Assembly (NCBI RefSeq): GCF_037042905.1
Contig: NC_087245.1
Span: 8,199,501 to 8,263,500, forward strand
Source: Lytechinus pictus
Lineage: Eukaryota; Echinodermata; Echinoidea; Temnopleuroida; Toxopneustidae
DNA: 64,000 bases
Reading direction: 5' to 3'
Shown: positions 23,001 to 50,188 of the stretch, one piece after another
Position numbering within the stretch: the stretch's first letter is position 1
Layout of the letters: each line of letters opens with the position of its first letter
Made by a program: the position numbers and the translations under genes
Notes under the pieces: generated by a model
What the model saw: the letters and a program-made list of their open reading frames with translations, nothing else
The model's database searches: none
Told to the model about the DNA's origin: nothing

Positions 23001-23451
23001 CTGGAAGATATTTATATTTGAAGAATTATTTGTAAATCTGCTCCACATCTTTTTCTGCCTAACATCTAAATCATGTAGAATAATGATATGACAGTTCGAC
23101 AGACGTATATTCTTTTCTCACATTGCTTAAAATCCAATGAAATTTTGTGTCTCGTGATATGGCTGAGGCCTGTGAATTACCAATTTGTTATTTCTGTGTA
23201 TGTGTGGTCGTGATTATGTTAGTGACTAGTTTTGTATTACCCAACAAGCACAAGCATATTAAGAAGATCTGGGTGTTAATTTTGCCTTACAAAAATTAAA
23301 TGCAGCAGTGTGTAGTATTTTGTCGACTTGTGATACACATATTCTCTAGTTTTCTTTTTAGAAGTACTAATTTAAAATTATTGTGTGTGTCCATTTCCCA
23401 GTCCTCTCCTGTTCCAGTGATAAGCAGATCTACCTGGGGGAAATCTTGTGA
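10961..23451 (+). CDS. SNRNP40: U5 snRNP 40 kDa WD40 protein, complete nine-exon coding span
   Basis: SNRNP40 (WDR57, related to yeast-type Prp8-binding proteins) is a WD40 beta-propeller of the U5 and U4/U6.U5 snRNPs and acts in the nucleus in pre-mRNA splicing. Coding exons are 10961-11077, 14809-14938, 16898-16991, 19269-19434, 19884-20006, 20383-20503, 20907-20989, 21994-22159 and 23402-23451. They sum to 1050 nt (349 aa plus stop) with every junction in phase; the human protein is 357 aa. A short basic N-terminal tail (residues 1-40, with KRKAEE and VKRSKHHEL) precedes seven WD repeats. Diagnostic segments match the human protein from memory: GPPR before repeat 1, GHTSFVNSCY, GSDDGT, GGIDNDIKVWDLR, WDVRPF, RCVKIFQGH, DTTSRRILYKLPGH and the C-terminal SSDK..Y.GEI. 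The start is the only ATG that opens the conserved N-terminus, 25 nt after the stop of a short upstream reading frame. Identity is very secure. Confidence 0.97.
12352..12420 (+). repeat. tRNA-like sequence (pseudogene or SINE head)
   Basis: An A-box-like TAGCTCAGTGAGT (12355-12367) and a perfect B box GGTTCGAATCC (12406-12416) are 51 nt apart, as in tRNAs with a longer variable arm. The middle resembles a class II (Ser/Leu-like) anticodon region. The acceptor and T stems pair poorly, so it is not a functional tRNA as written. It may be the RNA polymerase III head of a SINE. Confidence 0.45.
13476..13699. repeat. Diverged direct duplication in SNRNP40 intron 1
   Basis: About 85 bp at 13476-13564 recur at 13617-13699. 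Both contain TTTGCATTTTAATTTAAAA, GTCAACAT, CTTTCAAAAGCAAATCCAGT, then a TGATGAAAC-type stretch. A smaller direct duplication (CAGAYATCAAAGCTCYAAAC) lies just upstream at 13178-13233. Confidence 0.7.
14107..14397 (-). other. Unassigned coding-like island, antisense in SNRNP40 intron 1
   Basis: On the - strand an ATG at 14395-14397 opens MISGGEVCSKLAGAKLEKQQ, followed at once by a good donor (CAG then GTATGT). The frame stays open for 96 codons if unspliced. Further along the - strand, about 13938-13870, a second in-frame-looking stretch (KLPDAVGWVTGAVDSELFML, then stop) follows CAG acceptor-like sites. I recognise no family and the phases do not join simply. It could be a small nested gene or just an old CpG-rich repeat. 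Confidence 0.25.
14500..14698 (+). other. Coding-like fragment in SNRNP40 intron 1
   Basis: After an acceptor-like TGTATTTCAG ending at 14497, a frame reads RDEHFTHIDLAHKNIFAALK, PFATGIHEFKEISAVKRDND and VKELRDFPFIWGKK before a TAA at 14696-14698. The composition looks protein-like. No family is recognised. It may be a degraded transposon ORF or an alternative exon. Confidence 0.25.
14809..14938 (+). CDS. SNRNP40: SNRNP40 coding exon 2 (WD repeat 1)
   Basis: The acceptor TTATACAG precedes GPPRLSSMTAAIMLLTGHEG and the first WD strand set (FHPNGQTLASGSFDRSI). The donor GTGAGT follows a single leftover base. Length 130 nt. Confidence 0.96.
14939..16897 (+). other. SNRNP40: SNRNP40 intron 2
   Basis: GT-AG intron of 1959 bp. 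The only defined content is the 292-bp inverted-repeat element at 16188-16479; the rest is AT-rich with no recognisable structure. Confidence 0.7.
16188..16479. mobile_element. 292-bp inverted-repeat MITE, hAT-like
   Basis: The 25-bp termini are perfect inverted copies (16188-16212 and 16455-16479; begin TTAGATGGGTCAGCAGCC). The flanks GGCACCTT and GACACCTC agree at 6 of 8 positions, consistent with an aged 8-bp target duplication as made by hAT transposases. No transposase ORF is present, so it is non-autonomous. Superfamily is inferred from duplication length only. Confidence 0.75.
16898..16991 (+). CDS. SNRNP40: SNRNP40 coding exon 3
   Basis: The acceptor TTTCCTAG and donor GTAAGT bound 94 nt encoding FLWNVYGECENYGVLKGHQG and AIMELHYNTDG, the end of WD repeat 1 and start of repeat 2. 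It ends with two bases of a split Ser codon. Confidence 0.96.
16992..19268 (+). other. SNRNP40: SNRNP40 intron 3
   Basis: GT-AG intron of 2277 bp. It contains the hairpin at 17401-17521 and, near 18760-18780, a TTGGTTGGCAGGT sequence resembling the end of the element at 25990-26387. A GC-richer patch at 18120-18500 is unexplained. No exon is needed here for SNRNP40. Confidence 0.7.
17401..17521. mobile_element. 121-bp hairpin MITE
   Basis: Long imperfect arms start GGTGACGAGGCAAACTAT (17401) and end ATAGTTTGCCCATCACC (17521), pairing for about 45 bp around a short loop. The flanking TTCA on both sides (17397-17400, 17522-17525) may be a target duplication but is short enough to be chance. 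Confidence 0.6.
19269..19434 (+). CDS. SNRNP40: SNRNP40 coding exon 4
   Basis: The acceptor TCTTTCCAG and donor GTAAGT bound 166 nt. It encodes QIVSCATDKMVCLWDTETG, then RGHTSFVNSCYYARRGP and SGSDDGTIK, nearly identical to the human WD2-WD3 region. Confidence 0.97.
19435..19883 (+). other. SNRNP40: SNRNP40 intron 4
   Basis: 449-bp GT-AG intron with no recognisable repeat or RNA feature. Confidence 0.7.
19884..20006 (+). CDS. SNRNP40: SNRNP40 coding exon 5
   Basis: 41 whole codons (IWDTRKRGCAQTFQSTYQVL, then AVSFNDTSDQIISGGIDNDIK) lie between TTGTATAG and GTAAGT. The NDTSDQIISGGIDNDIK block is a hallmark of this family. Confidence 0.97.
20007..20382 (+). other. SNRNP40: SNRNP40 intron 5
   Basis: 376-bp GT-AG intron with nothing recognisable. 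Confidence 0.7.
20383..20503 (+). CDS. SNRNP40: SNRNP40 coding exon 6
   Basis: VWDLRKNGLLYKMSGHSDSV then TGLELSPDGSYIVSNSMDNT, bounded by CTTCATACAG and GTAAGT; 121 nt with one base left over. Confidence 0.96.
20504..20906 (+). other. SNRNP40: SNRNP40 intron 6 with AAG acceptor
   Basis: 403-bp intron with a standard GTAAGT donor. The acceptor is preceded by a C/T-rich tract and ends AAG, a less common 3' splice site. A TTTCCTGAC stretch sits about 15 nt upstream of it as a possible branch point. Confidence 0.6.
20907..20989 (+). CDS. SNRNP40: SNRNP40 coding exon 7
   Basis: RIWDVRPFASPERCVKIFQG then HQHNFEK, 83 nt, donor GTGAGT. The acceptor ends in AAG (CTGTTCTCAAG) instead of the usual CAG or TAG, and the junction codon becomes TTA (Leu) where human has Val. 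The frame is otherwise perfect, so the boundary is accepted. Confidence 0.94.
20990..21993 (+). other. SNRNP40: SNRNP40 intron 7
   Basis: 1004-bp GT-AG intron. It contains the inverted-repeat element at about 21171-21343 and otherwise unremarkable AT-rich sequence. Confidence 0.7.
21171..21343. mobile_element. Inverted-repeat element in SNRNP40 intron 7
   Basis: The left arm TAAGTATGACTAAGAGTCGT (21171) pairs with GCGACTCTAAGTCATACTTA (21324-21343), about 90% over 20 bp, and weaker pairing continues inward. The following TTTGTGAAACACCCCC suggests the true end lies slightly beyond 21343. Non-autonomous, superfamily unknown. Confidence 0.6.
21994..22159 (+). CDS. SNRNP40: SNRNP40 coding exon 8
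   Basis: NLLRCSWSPDGSKVAAGSAD, then RHVYVWDTTSRRILYKLPGH and VGSVNQIDFHPHEPI, bounded by TTGATGTAG and GTAAGT; 166 nt. This forms WD repeat 6 and the start of repeat 7. Confidence 0.97.
22160..23401 (+). other. SNRNP40: SNRNP40 intron 8
   Basis: 1242-bp GT-AG intron containing the TTAA-bounded foldback element at 22180-22667. Remainder unremarkable. Confidence 0.7.
22180..22667. mobile_element. TTAA-bounded foldback element
   Basis: Both ends carry TTAA followed by related inverted termini: AGGGAAAGTTAACCTGAC on the left and, inverted, AAGGGGAAGTTCACCCTGAC on the right. TTAA is the target of piggyBac-type transposases, but similar ends here also fit other foldback families. No ORF. Related TTAA ends occur at 1-22, 53968, 60114 and 61508. 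Confidence 0.65.
23402..23451 (+). CDS. SNRNP40: SNRNP40 terminal coding exon 9
   Basis: The acceptor CCATTTCCCAG is followed by the split Ile codon and LSCSSDKQIYLGEIL, then TGA at 23449-23451. Human ends SASSDKRLYMGEIQ, so the C-terminus is conserved in length and type. Confidence 0.95.
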
Positions 23452-23764
23452 GGATATGAACCAAACAGAACTCTTGATATGGGAACTACTATAGTAGTGG
23501 AGGCATGACATCATTAAAGAAGAGCATTAAACTGGGTCAGATTGTGCTTCACATTGCTGCCTATATTTCAAGCTCAGTGTACTTCACAAGATAAATCATC
23601 CTGCTTCTGTATGATGAGGGAAAATGTCATGTTTCTTGTGAAAGATGGTGGATTGATTTTATTGTTTGACCATCTTGTGCAGAATCTGCTCCTTCAGTGT
23701 TACATATATGCCAAATGCATTTTGAGAGTTTGTAATTTAAAATGGAGCTTATATAAATTGTTTG

Positions 23765-23770
23765 AATAAA
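23765..23770 (+). terminator. SNRNP40: Candidate polyadenylation signal of SNRNP40
   Basis: The first AATAAA downstream of the stop, 314 nt away, followed by a T-rich stretch; it would give a compact 3' UTR. A second AATAAA lies at 23924-23929. Choosing between them needs transcript data. Confidence 0.45.
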
Positions 23771-25989
23771 GCTTGTTTTAGAGTGCATAACGAATCATGC
23801 ATCCCTTTCAGACTGCCTTGAAGGTGTTTCATGGGCTCGTATCTTGAAGTCGGGCTTAATTTAAACTCTGGCTTAAAGTTGTAGATTAACTATGGATAGC
23901 CAATTGTGACATAAATATCTAACAATAAAGGTTCAATGTATCGGCTCATTTGACTCTCAAATCATTCTTAACTGTCAGGGAAGGATAAATAAGACAATTG
24001 TCTTCACCATTAAAGAATTAAGAAAGAGCACAATGAGCATAAGAAACACACCATATGAAAAAATTTTGACATGTTTGGCTTCCCATAATTTTAGCACAGA
24101 GTTAGACTATGGTCTATTAAGTTAAACCCGAGTTCCGAATACGGGCCATAGATTTTGAAAAGTCATTTATGGCTTTATGAATGACTTGGATGTGGTAAGG
24201 TAATAAGGTATTGGCCATGAATGTAGAAATTGAAAGCAGCCAGTATTGTCTAAATTTCTTGCTAGAGCTTAGTAAAAAAACATTGAAGAAATTGATTAAA
24301 TTATTTGAAATATGAGTCATCATATGCTCTTAAAATTACTTTTATATTCATTGTTAATACAGTTGTATACAAAATTTCAAAGATTTCAGAATAAAACATT
24401 TTGGAAAGCTTAGTTCTATAGAATACAAATAACCATAAAGTTAATTCATTAAAACTTATCTTCTTTTTTTGGGGGGACACATCAAATTCCAGACCCTTCA
24501 GCCCATAGTGAAATTATTGGTGTAAAATTAAGATGCTTCCTATAGATTCTATTGTGCATAAGGATCTGTGTGTCATGATATGCAGATGAATTACCTTTCC
24601 CATCGGTTTGTGCAAACTTTTGAACCAAAAGACTGCCCCAGTTGGAAATTAGTTATTTGAGTTTTCTTTGCTCTTCTTTTAAAACCCTATCCACAATCAT
24701 GTACTGGGTGCATTGTCATGGGAACATTTCTGCACTTCCCTCTTGAGGAACAATGTCATCAGGCTTTGTCATATAAGTTCAAAAATTTGGAAAGAAAAAA
24801 GTTGAACACAGTGTCCCCCCAAAAAAAAATCCAAAACAATCAAACTTTTGTATTTACATAGAGTAGACTGCATAAGTTAACATAAGTAGTCAAATAATTG
24901 CTTAACTAGAATAATTTATTTCAGACCAGACTTTGTAAAATATGTTTTAGTAATGTCTTTCAAGTCATATATCACCCACATTGAAAAGATTTCACTGCTT
25001 CCCAAACAATTTGACTTTGGAAGAGTCACCTTTTTTTAGTATTAATAGAAGTTCAATTTGTCAAGTCATGGCAGATTCAGCTTATACTGTACTTGATAAA
25101 TTGTAATTGTGCTCTGAAATCATGACTAGTATAAACAAGTATAATATTTTTTAGATTTGTTGGCAGGGGGTTATACTCTTTATTAGGAAATACATGTACA
25201 TGTGTTTCACAGTATCCTTGTTCAGATGTAAATATTGTGAATATTTCTTGAAAATTTGTAATAAAACCAGTTTAAAAAAAACAACAACTATGTATGCGTG
25301 TTTGGAATGTTGTAATTGTGAGAAGTGGCTTAAGGCCAGGGACAATATATATAAAATCCTGCCTAATTGGCCACTAAAATGTCAAATTTAGAATTTTGCT
25401 TCCCTTGCTTACTAATTTCTTAGTGAGAGTTATAGATGATGATGAGCAACTACATAACTTACCAGGGTGTGACAATTTTTTTTTATCTTTTCACCAAATA
25501 ATGTACCATGATATTGATGGAACATTTGTGTTTATGATTATAGTAGGCCTACTAGTAACTAGTTAAGAAGATGAAAAAAATGTTAAAGAAATTTTCCCAC
25601 ACCTAAAACTTTTCTGTGAAAATTAGATTTATTCCACTGAGATGTGCATATAGTGAGCAAACACAAAAAGAATGTCACTTTTAAGACTTGTAAAGATTGG
25701 TTATGCAGTGTTGACAGCACGTTAAAGCATTTCTTGCACCATTTTCATAGTGCGGTCATCCAATTTTGACACAATGTTTAAATGCATCATATATTAGGCA
25801 TTTATTTTTTTCCCAGAAGATGAATAATGGATTTCATGACACCCAATTCAGGACATGATAATCAGAAGTGTCTGATATAAAGGTAGAATAGGGTTAACCA
25901 TAATAGCTAGACAAAATGTTGGGTAATTCAAGTACCGCATGTACTTGAGGGTCGCAATTTTTTCCTCAAAACTTTGCGCGAGACTTGAA
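23771..25989. other. Intergenic, downstream of SNRNP40
   Basis: AT-rich sequence with no gene-like ORF, no strong inverted repeat and no RNA motif that I can see. It may include longer alternative 3' UTRs of SNRNP40. Confidence 0.6.
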
Positions 25990-26387
25990 CAGACCTGCCA
26001 ACCAGTACGTTTTTGGCGTATTTAGTATGTTTTTGCAACCAAATTACGGCAGTACGTTTTTTTTTTTTTTACAAAATCGTAATTTATTGAGAAAAATCAT
26101 CTCTATATGTCTATTTCATGAACCTTACACAAATATGGTTATTCGATCAATGTAATTTCAGGTAACTTGTTTTTTTTTTCAATCATTTTGTTAAAACCAG
26201 GGTGAGATATACACATGTTTAATTTTTTTTTTCATTTGCAAGAGCAGAGCGCATTTTAGCTTGCATGCAGCTTGAGTGCCGCGATGAGCAAGTGCGGCGC
26301 GCATTTTATTATGAAATACACTTATTTTGGGAAAAATACACTTTTATCACAGAACACACTTTTTCATTCCCAGGGTTGGCAGGTCTG
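25990..26387. mobile_element. 398-bp foldback element with perfect 6-bp target duplication
   Basis: The termini CAGACCTGCCAACC (25990-26003) are perfect inverted copies at the right end (26374-26387). CTTGAA flanks the element on both sides (25984-25989 and 26388-26393). Inside is a poly-T tract and a CpG-containing patch (GCCGCGATGAGC...). No transposase. A related end occurs near 18760-18780. Confidence 0.8.
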
Positions 26388-26393
26388 CTTGAA

Positions 26394-29300
26394 AGAAAAA
26401 AGTAATGGAACAAGGCAGCACCATCTTTTTATATTACAGATATATCACTAAAAACGTGGGCGGAGGGATAAAAGATGATTAAGAGCAACAATAGAAGTAA
26501 GTGCTAAAAATGACTTGCTATATTGATTTGTAATACATCATTCCAAACATGATGCTTAGGAGTTATGACTATCGAAAAGTGTCAATTTTGCCCGAATTCA
26601 TGCTCACTTATGCACAGCTTGATTTTATTGATCTTGTTTTCACAGAAAAAAAAAGTGTAGGGACTCTCGTCAAGTTACATTGCTCAAAACCTTTTCATTA
26701 AAGCCCATCTTAAATTTTGGTGAATTAATTGATTATGTTCAAAGTTTGATTAAGGTACAATCTAAAATATGATATACATGGGTAACAATTTTAAAGTCTC
26801 ATGGATTTTAAACTGTTGGTCTCAAATTATTTGCTCACTAGTTTTTGGATATATCACCATTTCACGGATGAAAATTTCAGGATGTAATATTTGTATGCCT
26901 TTTGGCATCTAGTAGCTAAATCTATTAGATAAGTGTTCAAAGGGCCTTTATATATTTACCAAAAGAGGGAACTGAAGCCTTACCATCTAATTCAAATTTG
27001 TACAAAGAATTATTCACTAATAGTGATTATAAAAAGTGACTAGACTTCTTGAAAGATTCTAATGTAAGGACAGTTATCCACTATTATTCTCATTATTTAA
27101 TCTGTTTTAATATACAAGTTTTTTTAATCTATTTCCACAAGTAAAGAAAGGGGCATTAAATGTAAACAGAAAAGGGGAGTTTGGTTATTCAAAATTCAAG
27201 AATAGAACAGATAGGGCACATTCTTTATTTTTCATTTTATCATCAAAACAGGCAAAAATGAATAAAAATAACAGATGGGAGTGGGAAAAGGAACATGATT
27301 ATTGTTTTCTAGATTTTGTTTTGTTTGTTCCATATTGCCTTCTGTTTATTCTTGTACAATACTCCAAAGAATGCTTGTAGATACATGGACTATCAAATAG
27401 ACATGAGGGTAAAGGGTTGCACAAATGACTAGATACTTTATTGAAAGTCTTTATGCAGTGAGCTATTATTATATCATTTTTATTATATTCATATTACATA
27501 CATGTATTTATACAATAATTTGAAGACTAGATTTACAAAAGACATCAGAATTGACCTTTGTACCTCTCATGATTGTATCTATAATGACCATAAGTCACAT
27601 ACCTTTACACATTTGAACATATATGTACTTTGAACATTTCTTCAGGCAAATTCAAATGCTACATACCTTCAAAAAACATCTACTTTGAGCTGACATAGAG
27701 TTTCAAAAATCCAAAGATACATCAGTAGAATCATCCATATAAAGCCAACTGATCATGAAACATCACTTTTTTAGAATTCATTTCTTATTTTTAAATGTGT
27801 TTACCAGCAAATCATCAGGGATGTGACCCATTTAATGTGGCATTTATATCCACATCAACATAACAAGGTTGAGACTAAACTAAAGTATGATTAATAATGA
27901 GATCTCTAATGACTTAGTCAATGATGTAATCCAAAATATTTTCTTGTGCTATTTCTCATAAAAATAACACCCATTCTTGGGAATTTTAATGTTATGGAAT
28001 GTATGATGGATAGGGGAGGATCAGTATTTGACAACAACCTTCTTTTCATTTGCAATAGGATTATTATAGAGTTCATTGCATAACATAAAAGTGCTATCAA
28101 AAATTAGTCTGCTAACACAGACTCAAATATTAAACTATAACAAATAATGTCTGGGGAGGAGACGAGACTCCAAACAAAATGTGTTGAAGCAACGACAGTA
28201 CAATCTAGTCTCACTACTTCAGACTTGGCATTATACACAATGCAAAAACCAAGGTCTGTGCATGCAGACTAACCAAATCCAAAAAACAGTAACAGGCTCT
28301 GTAATCACAACATCTCCTGAATGAACACAAAACTTCAATGATAAATCAAATTTGTAGTTGCATGCATAGTGCTCAGCTACTACCAATTATCAACCAATCA
28401 AAATTAAGGATTCGAACTCTGCTACTAATTACAAATGTTTGTGTTCACTTTGAAACTTGATGTACTTTGTGTTCTGTTCATTCCAAGGCTGTAAATTCAT
28501 AGAAGCATTGCAAATAATTTAATTACATGTACACTTAACACAGGAATGATAAGCCCATTAATCAGGTTGTATTAATTTACACTATGTCTTACAGGATTAA
28601 CTTCAAGTCTAAGAAAAAAGTTCCTGAATGATCGCTAGTAGGGTCACAGGTAGTGAGAGCAAAATGCAAAGGTGATTTTGGTCATTCAAGAAAACTTATA
28701 AAGAGGTTATTACATATCACTTGTGACACACCACCTGTTTGAGGGCTATATTTCCACTTAATATTAGGCAAATTATTCTAACTTTAATCAATACTGGATA
28801 ATCTGCATCATCTTCTACTTAAACTATTGCATAGATAACACAATTACAAAGCAGATATAATCTAGTTGTTTGTGCTATGTTTTGATAAATGAGCTACATG
28901 TAACACTAAACACATGCAGCCAAGAATGGAAACATACTTAAATACACAAACAAATTACAAGTACTCATCACATTAAACAATAAGTGTTGACCTCTCTGTC
29001 TTTGATCTACTTTTGAGGATATTGTTCTTATTTCAAAAGAAACCGTTCCATGAACAACAGACTAGTAAATATAGGTCTCGTTGTTTATTATAACTTGTTT
29101 TCTTTTTCCTCAAAATGTAGAATAGAAGACAATATATAGTGACATGTTTGAAGAGGCGTGTGATCGATTGTATTGGATCTTATTAAAATGATGTGCTGAT
29201 AATTAGGTGAAATGATGAATGATACCAGTGTAAATAATTATGCATTGATATATAAGTAGGCCAGTACCAGTGACATGGCAGTCTGAGATATGATGATTTT

Positions 29301-31580
29301 AGAGGTGTAAGAAAAAAGAATCCTCACAAGTTCATTTTGCATGATAAAAAGATTGTTTTACACTGGACTTGGGCAAATGAAAATAATTACAATATTTCAG
29401 TACAGTTGTGTGTTCTCACACCTCACATAATTATGGCTGATGAATAACAGTCAAATTAAACCGATAAAGTTGGTGCAAATTAATCTGAATCCACTATAAG
29501 CACACCATCTTTGTTACAAACTTAAATAATTAAATAGCTGACAAATACAGAAATAGCCTACTAAAACTATCCTTGGCAAAGTTAGTAAGGTACATGTTCA
29601 TTACAAATTGATATAATAGTGATACTACTATAAAGAATATGGGCTCTGCAATAATTATAATTACAAAAATAGAGGCTTTGGCAAGACGATTCTTTTAATC
29701 ACGAATTCAAACAAGAAAATTAAATACAATCCACACATAAGCTACAGACATACTATAAGTTGTAATTCAGATAAATAGTCCTGTATTGTCACTTTTTGTT
29801 AAACTAAAATTCCATACAATATATTGGTATATACTGCTCTGCTCTGTATGACAACACATTATTTTACATTCATCTGATGTCGTGAAAGAGATAGTGAAGG
29901 TGTGTTAGAGACAGAAGGAGAAAGAGGGAATGCAAGAAGGGAAAGAGGGATATAGAAAGGGGTATGCCATCATGTATAATTTATACCCTGTGAAACACAT
30001 GGAGAAAAACAATGAAGGCTTATTCCGAATGCCAGTTATACACACGTTCATAAACTCTTTCAAATCAAAGATATTTCAAAGCACTTATGAGAGAACAGAA
30101 ACATAAGTAACATACATACGACTTCATCATGTGCCTAGTAACACATAATACACAAAGAAATGCAATGCCTTGTCATCACATTTGTCTACAAAATAGAAAT
30201 GTATCTGTTTGATTTGGAACAATTATTATTACCACCTTTTTGTAATGTTGATTTCAATATATTTTCCTTTAGGACCAATACAGATCATTCCTAAAACCAC
30301 AATGTACTCAGAAAAGTGGTTATGAAATTTTTGTTTTGAGTTATCCTTTTCCTTACAAAAACACAGTAAGTATTTAAAATTAAATGTGGTAAGGTGGTAG
30401 AAAAATTTGCTAACAAGGCAGCCTTACATGTATTTTTCAAAAATAAAACACAATTTTCCAGTTGCCATAAAGCAAACCTTGTTAGGATGGAGTGCTTCCC
30501 TCCCATTCTTTTCTAGCCCTAAAAGAGGGCACTATATTCCACCATGAATACAGAACATCTATAAAAAAATCAAAACATTTATTTTTTTAATAATCATTTT
30601 GTTCATTTTAGGGCTGTAAACTAACAACACATAAATAGCAGACATAGATTTTAGCTTCATGCGGCCTATTTAAACCACTGTAGTTTGGCCCTGTCGTTTT
30701 CCTCATGAAATACCAGAATTATTAATTAATAAACAATGATCTTAAACAACATGAAAAGCTGAACTGTTCCACCCATTTTAATGAGAGTACAAGAGAAAAT
30801 AAGCTTGCAAAGGATGATTCAATTTCATCAACATCAAATTGGTCCGTTTCCAAAGCTCATTTGAAAGTTGAAACAACAACAGCTGCTCTAACTTCATCAA
30901 GCCAATCAAACACAATCACAGTACAAGCACATGAATCATTGACTTATCAGTTTACAAGCTTACCTTTCAAATTCATTCTTTGTCATTGATCCACATTTGA
31001 ACTTTAATTCTTTCAAATCACTCTAAACTACAAACCACTCATTAATGACTTGGGTCATTTACATTACAAATTCATTCCTCTTCATCAATTTGAAATCCAT
31101 ACAAAAAAGGTTCCTCTGAATAACTTACAAATGCCTCAGTAATATTTCTTCTTAAGCTGATATTTCATCTGATAAGCATTACATGAGGAAAGAAATTATT
31201 GACTTTAACAACCTGAGATTCTAACCAGAATTCTAAAATCATCAAAGAATTGTACACACTAAAATTGCCAGATGCCTCGAGGGCCTTCAATAGCAAACTG
31301 AGATTCTAACTTTGAAGGAGGAAATTTATACCCCTACTCACAACCAACTATTCACATCTTGGACTTTTTCTTCTTTTGGACCCCACAAAGGTGATCAATT
31401 CTGATGCTAATGGTAAAGAAGAAATCTTTCCCTAGATGATGATTGGGTCCCAGGGAGCATGTCATGAAAAAATAGTCATTTTCACGTGTTATTATAATCC
31501 TTGAATCTGAATGGCTCAGAGCAAGTTTGTCAGTGAAAATTACTGATAAGATACTTCATGAAACACTTTTGGGGAAGTCT
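26394..31580. other. Intergenic spacer between convergent genes
   Basis: About 5.2 kb of AT-rich DNA between the tails of SNRNP40 and PI4KB. I see no conserved coding sequence, tandem array or strong inverted repeat. It is notably poorer in transposon-like structure than the outer flanks, and part may be extended 3' UTR of PI4KB. Confidence 0.55.
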
Positions 31581-31586
31581 TTTATT
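31581..31586 (-). terminator. PI4KB: Candidate polyadenylation signal of PI4KB
   Basis: TTTATT on + is AATAAA on -, about 305 nt after the PI4KB stop and the first such signal downstream. Other AATAAA hexamers lie further on, so this is only a candidate. Confidence 0.35.
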
Positions 31587-31890
31587 GTCTATCAGAATCA
31601 TTTCCAGATGTCAACACTCACAGTCCCTTTCTATCAATTAACAATGATAATGATGGTGTCTCATATAACCATGTTACTTCATTCACACAGATCACAGCTG
31701 GCAGCATTCTAGAAAATCTGGTGGTCCTTTCCAACTCACCTGGGTGAACGTAGCTCACACACACAATGAAGGACCGTCAAATGATTTTGGGGCAAAACAT
31801 TTTAAACACTTGGTAAAAACCCAGCGATTTAACCACTGCACCAGGACAGATCTTGTCAGCTGGAAGTCCTCTTGGCTATTCCACTGATGT

Positions 31891-50131
<18,241 letters not shown>

Positions 50132-50188
50132 TACTGTGCCATGTAAGGGATATATCACTATCACATAAACAAATCACCTCACAATTAC
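50132..50188 (-). other. PI4KB: PI4KB 5' UTR portion of the first coding exon
   Basis: 57 nt between a good acceptor (TTTCTTACAG on -, ending at plus 50189) and the first ATG, with an in-frame stop at 50174-50176. The acceptor implies at least one more upstream non-coding exon. Confidence 0.6.
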
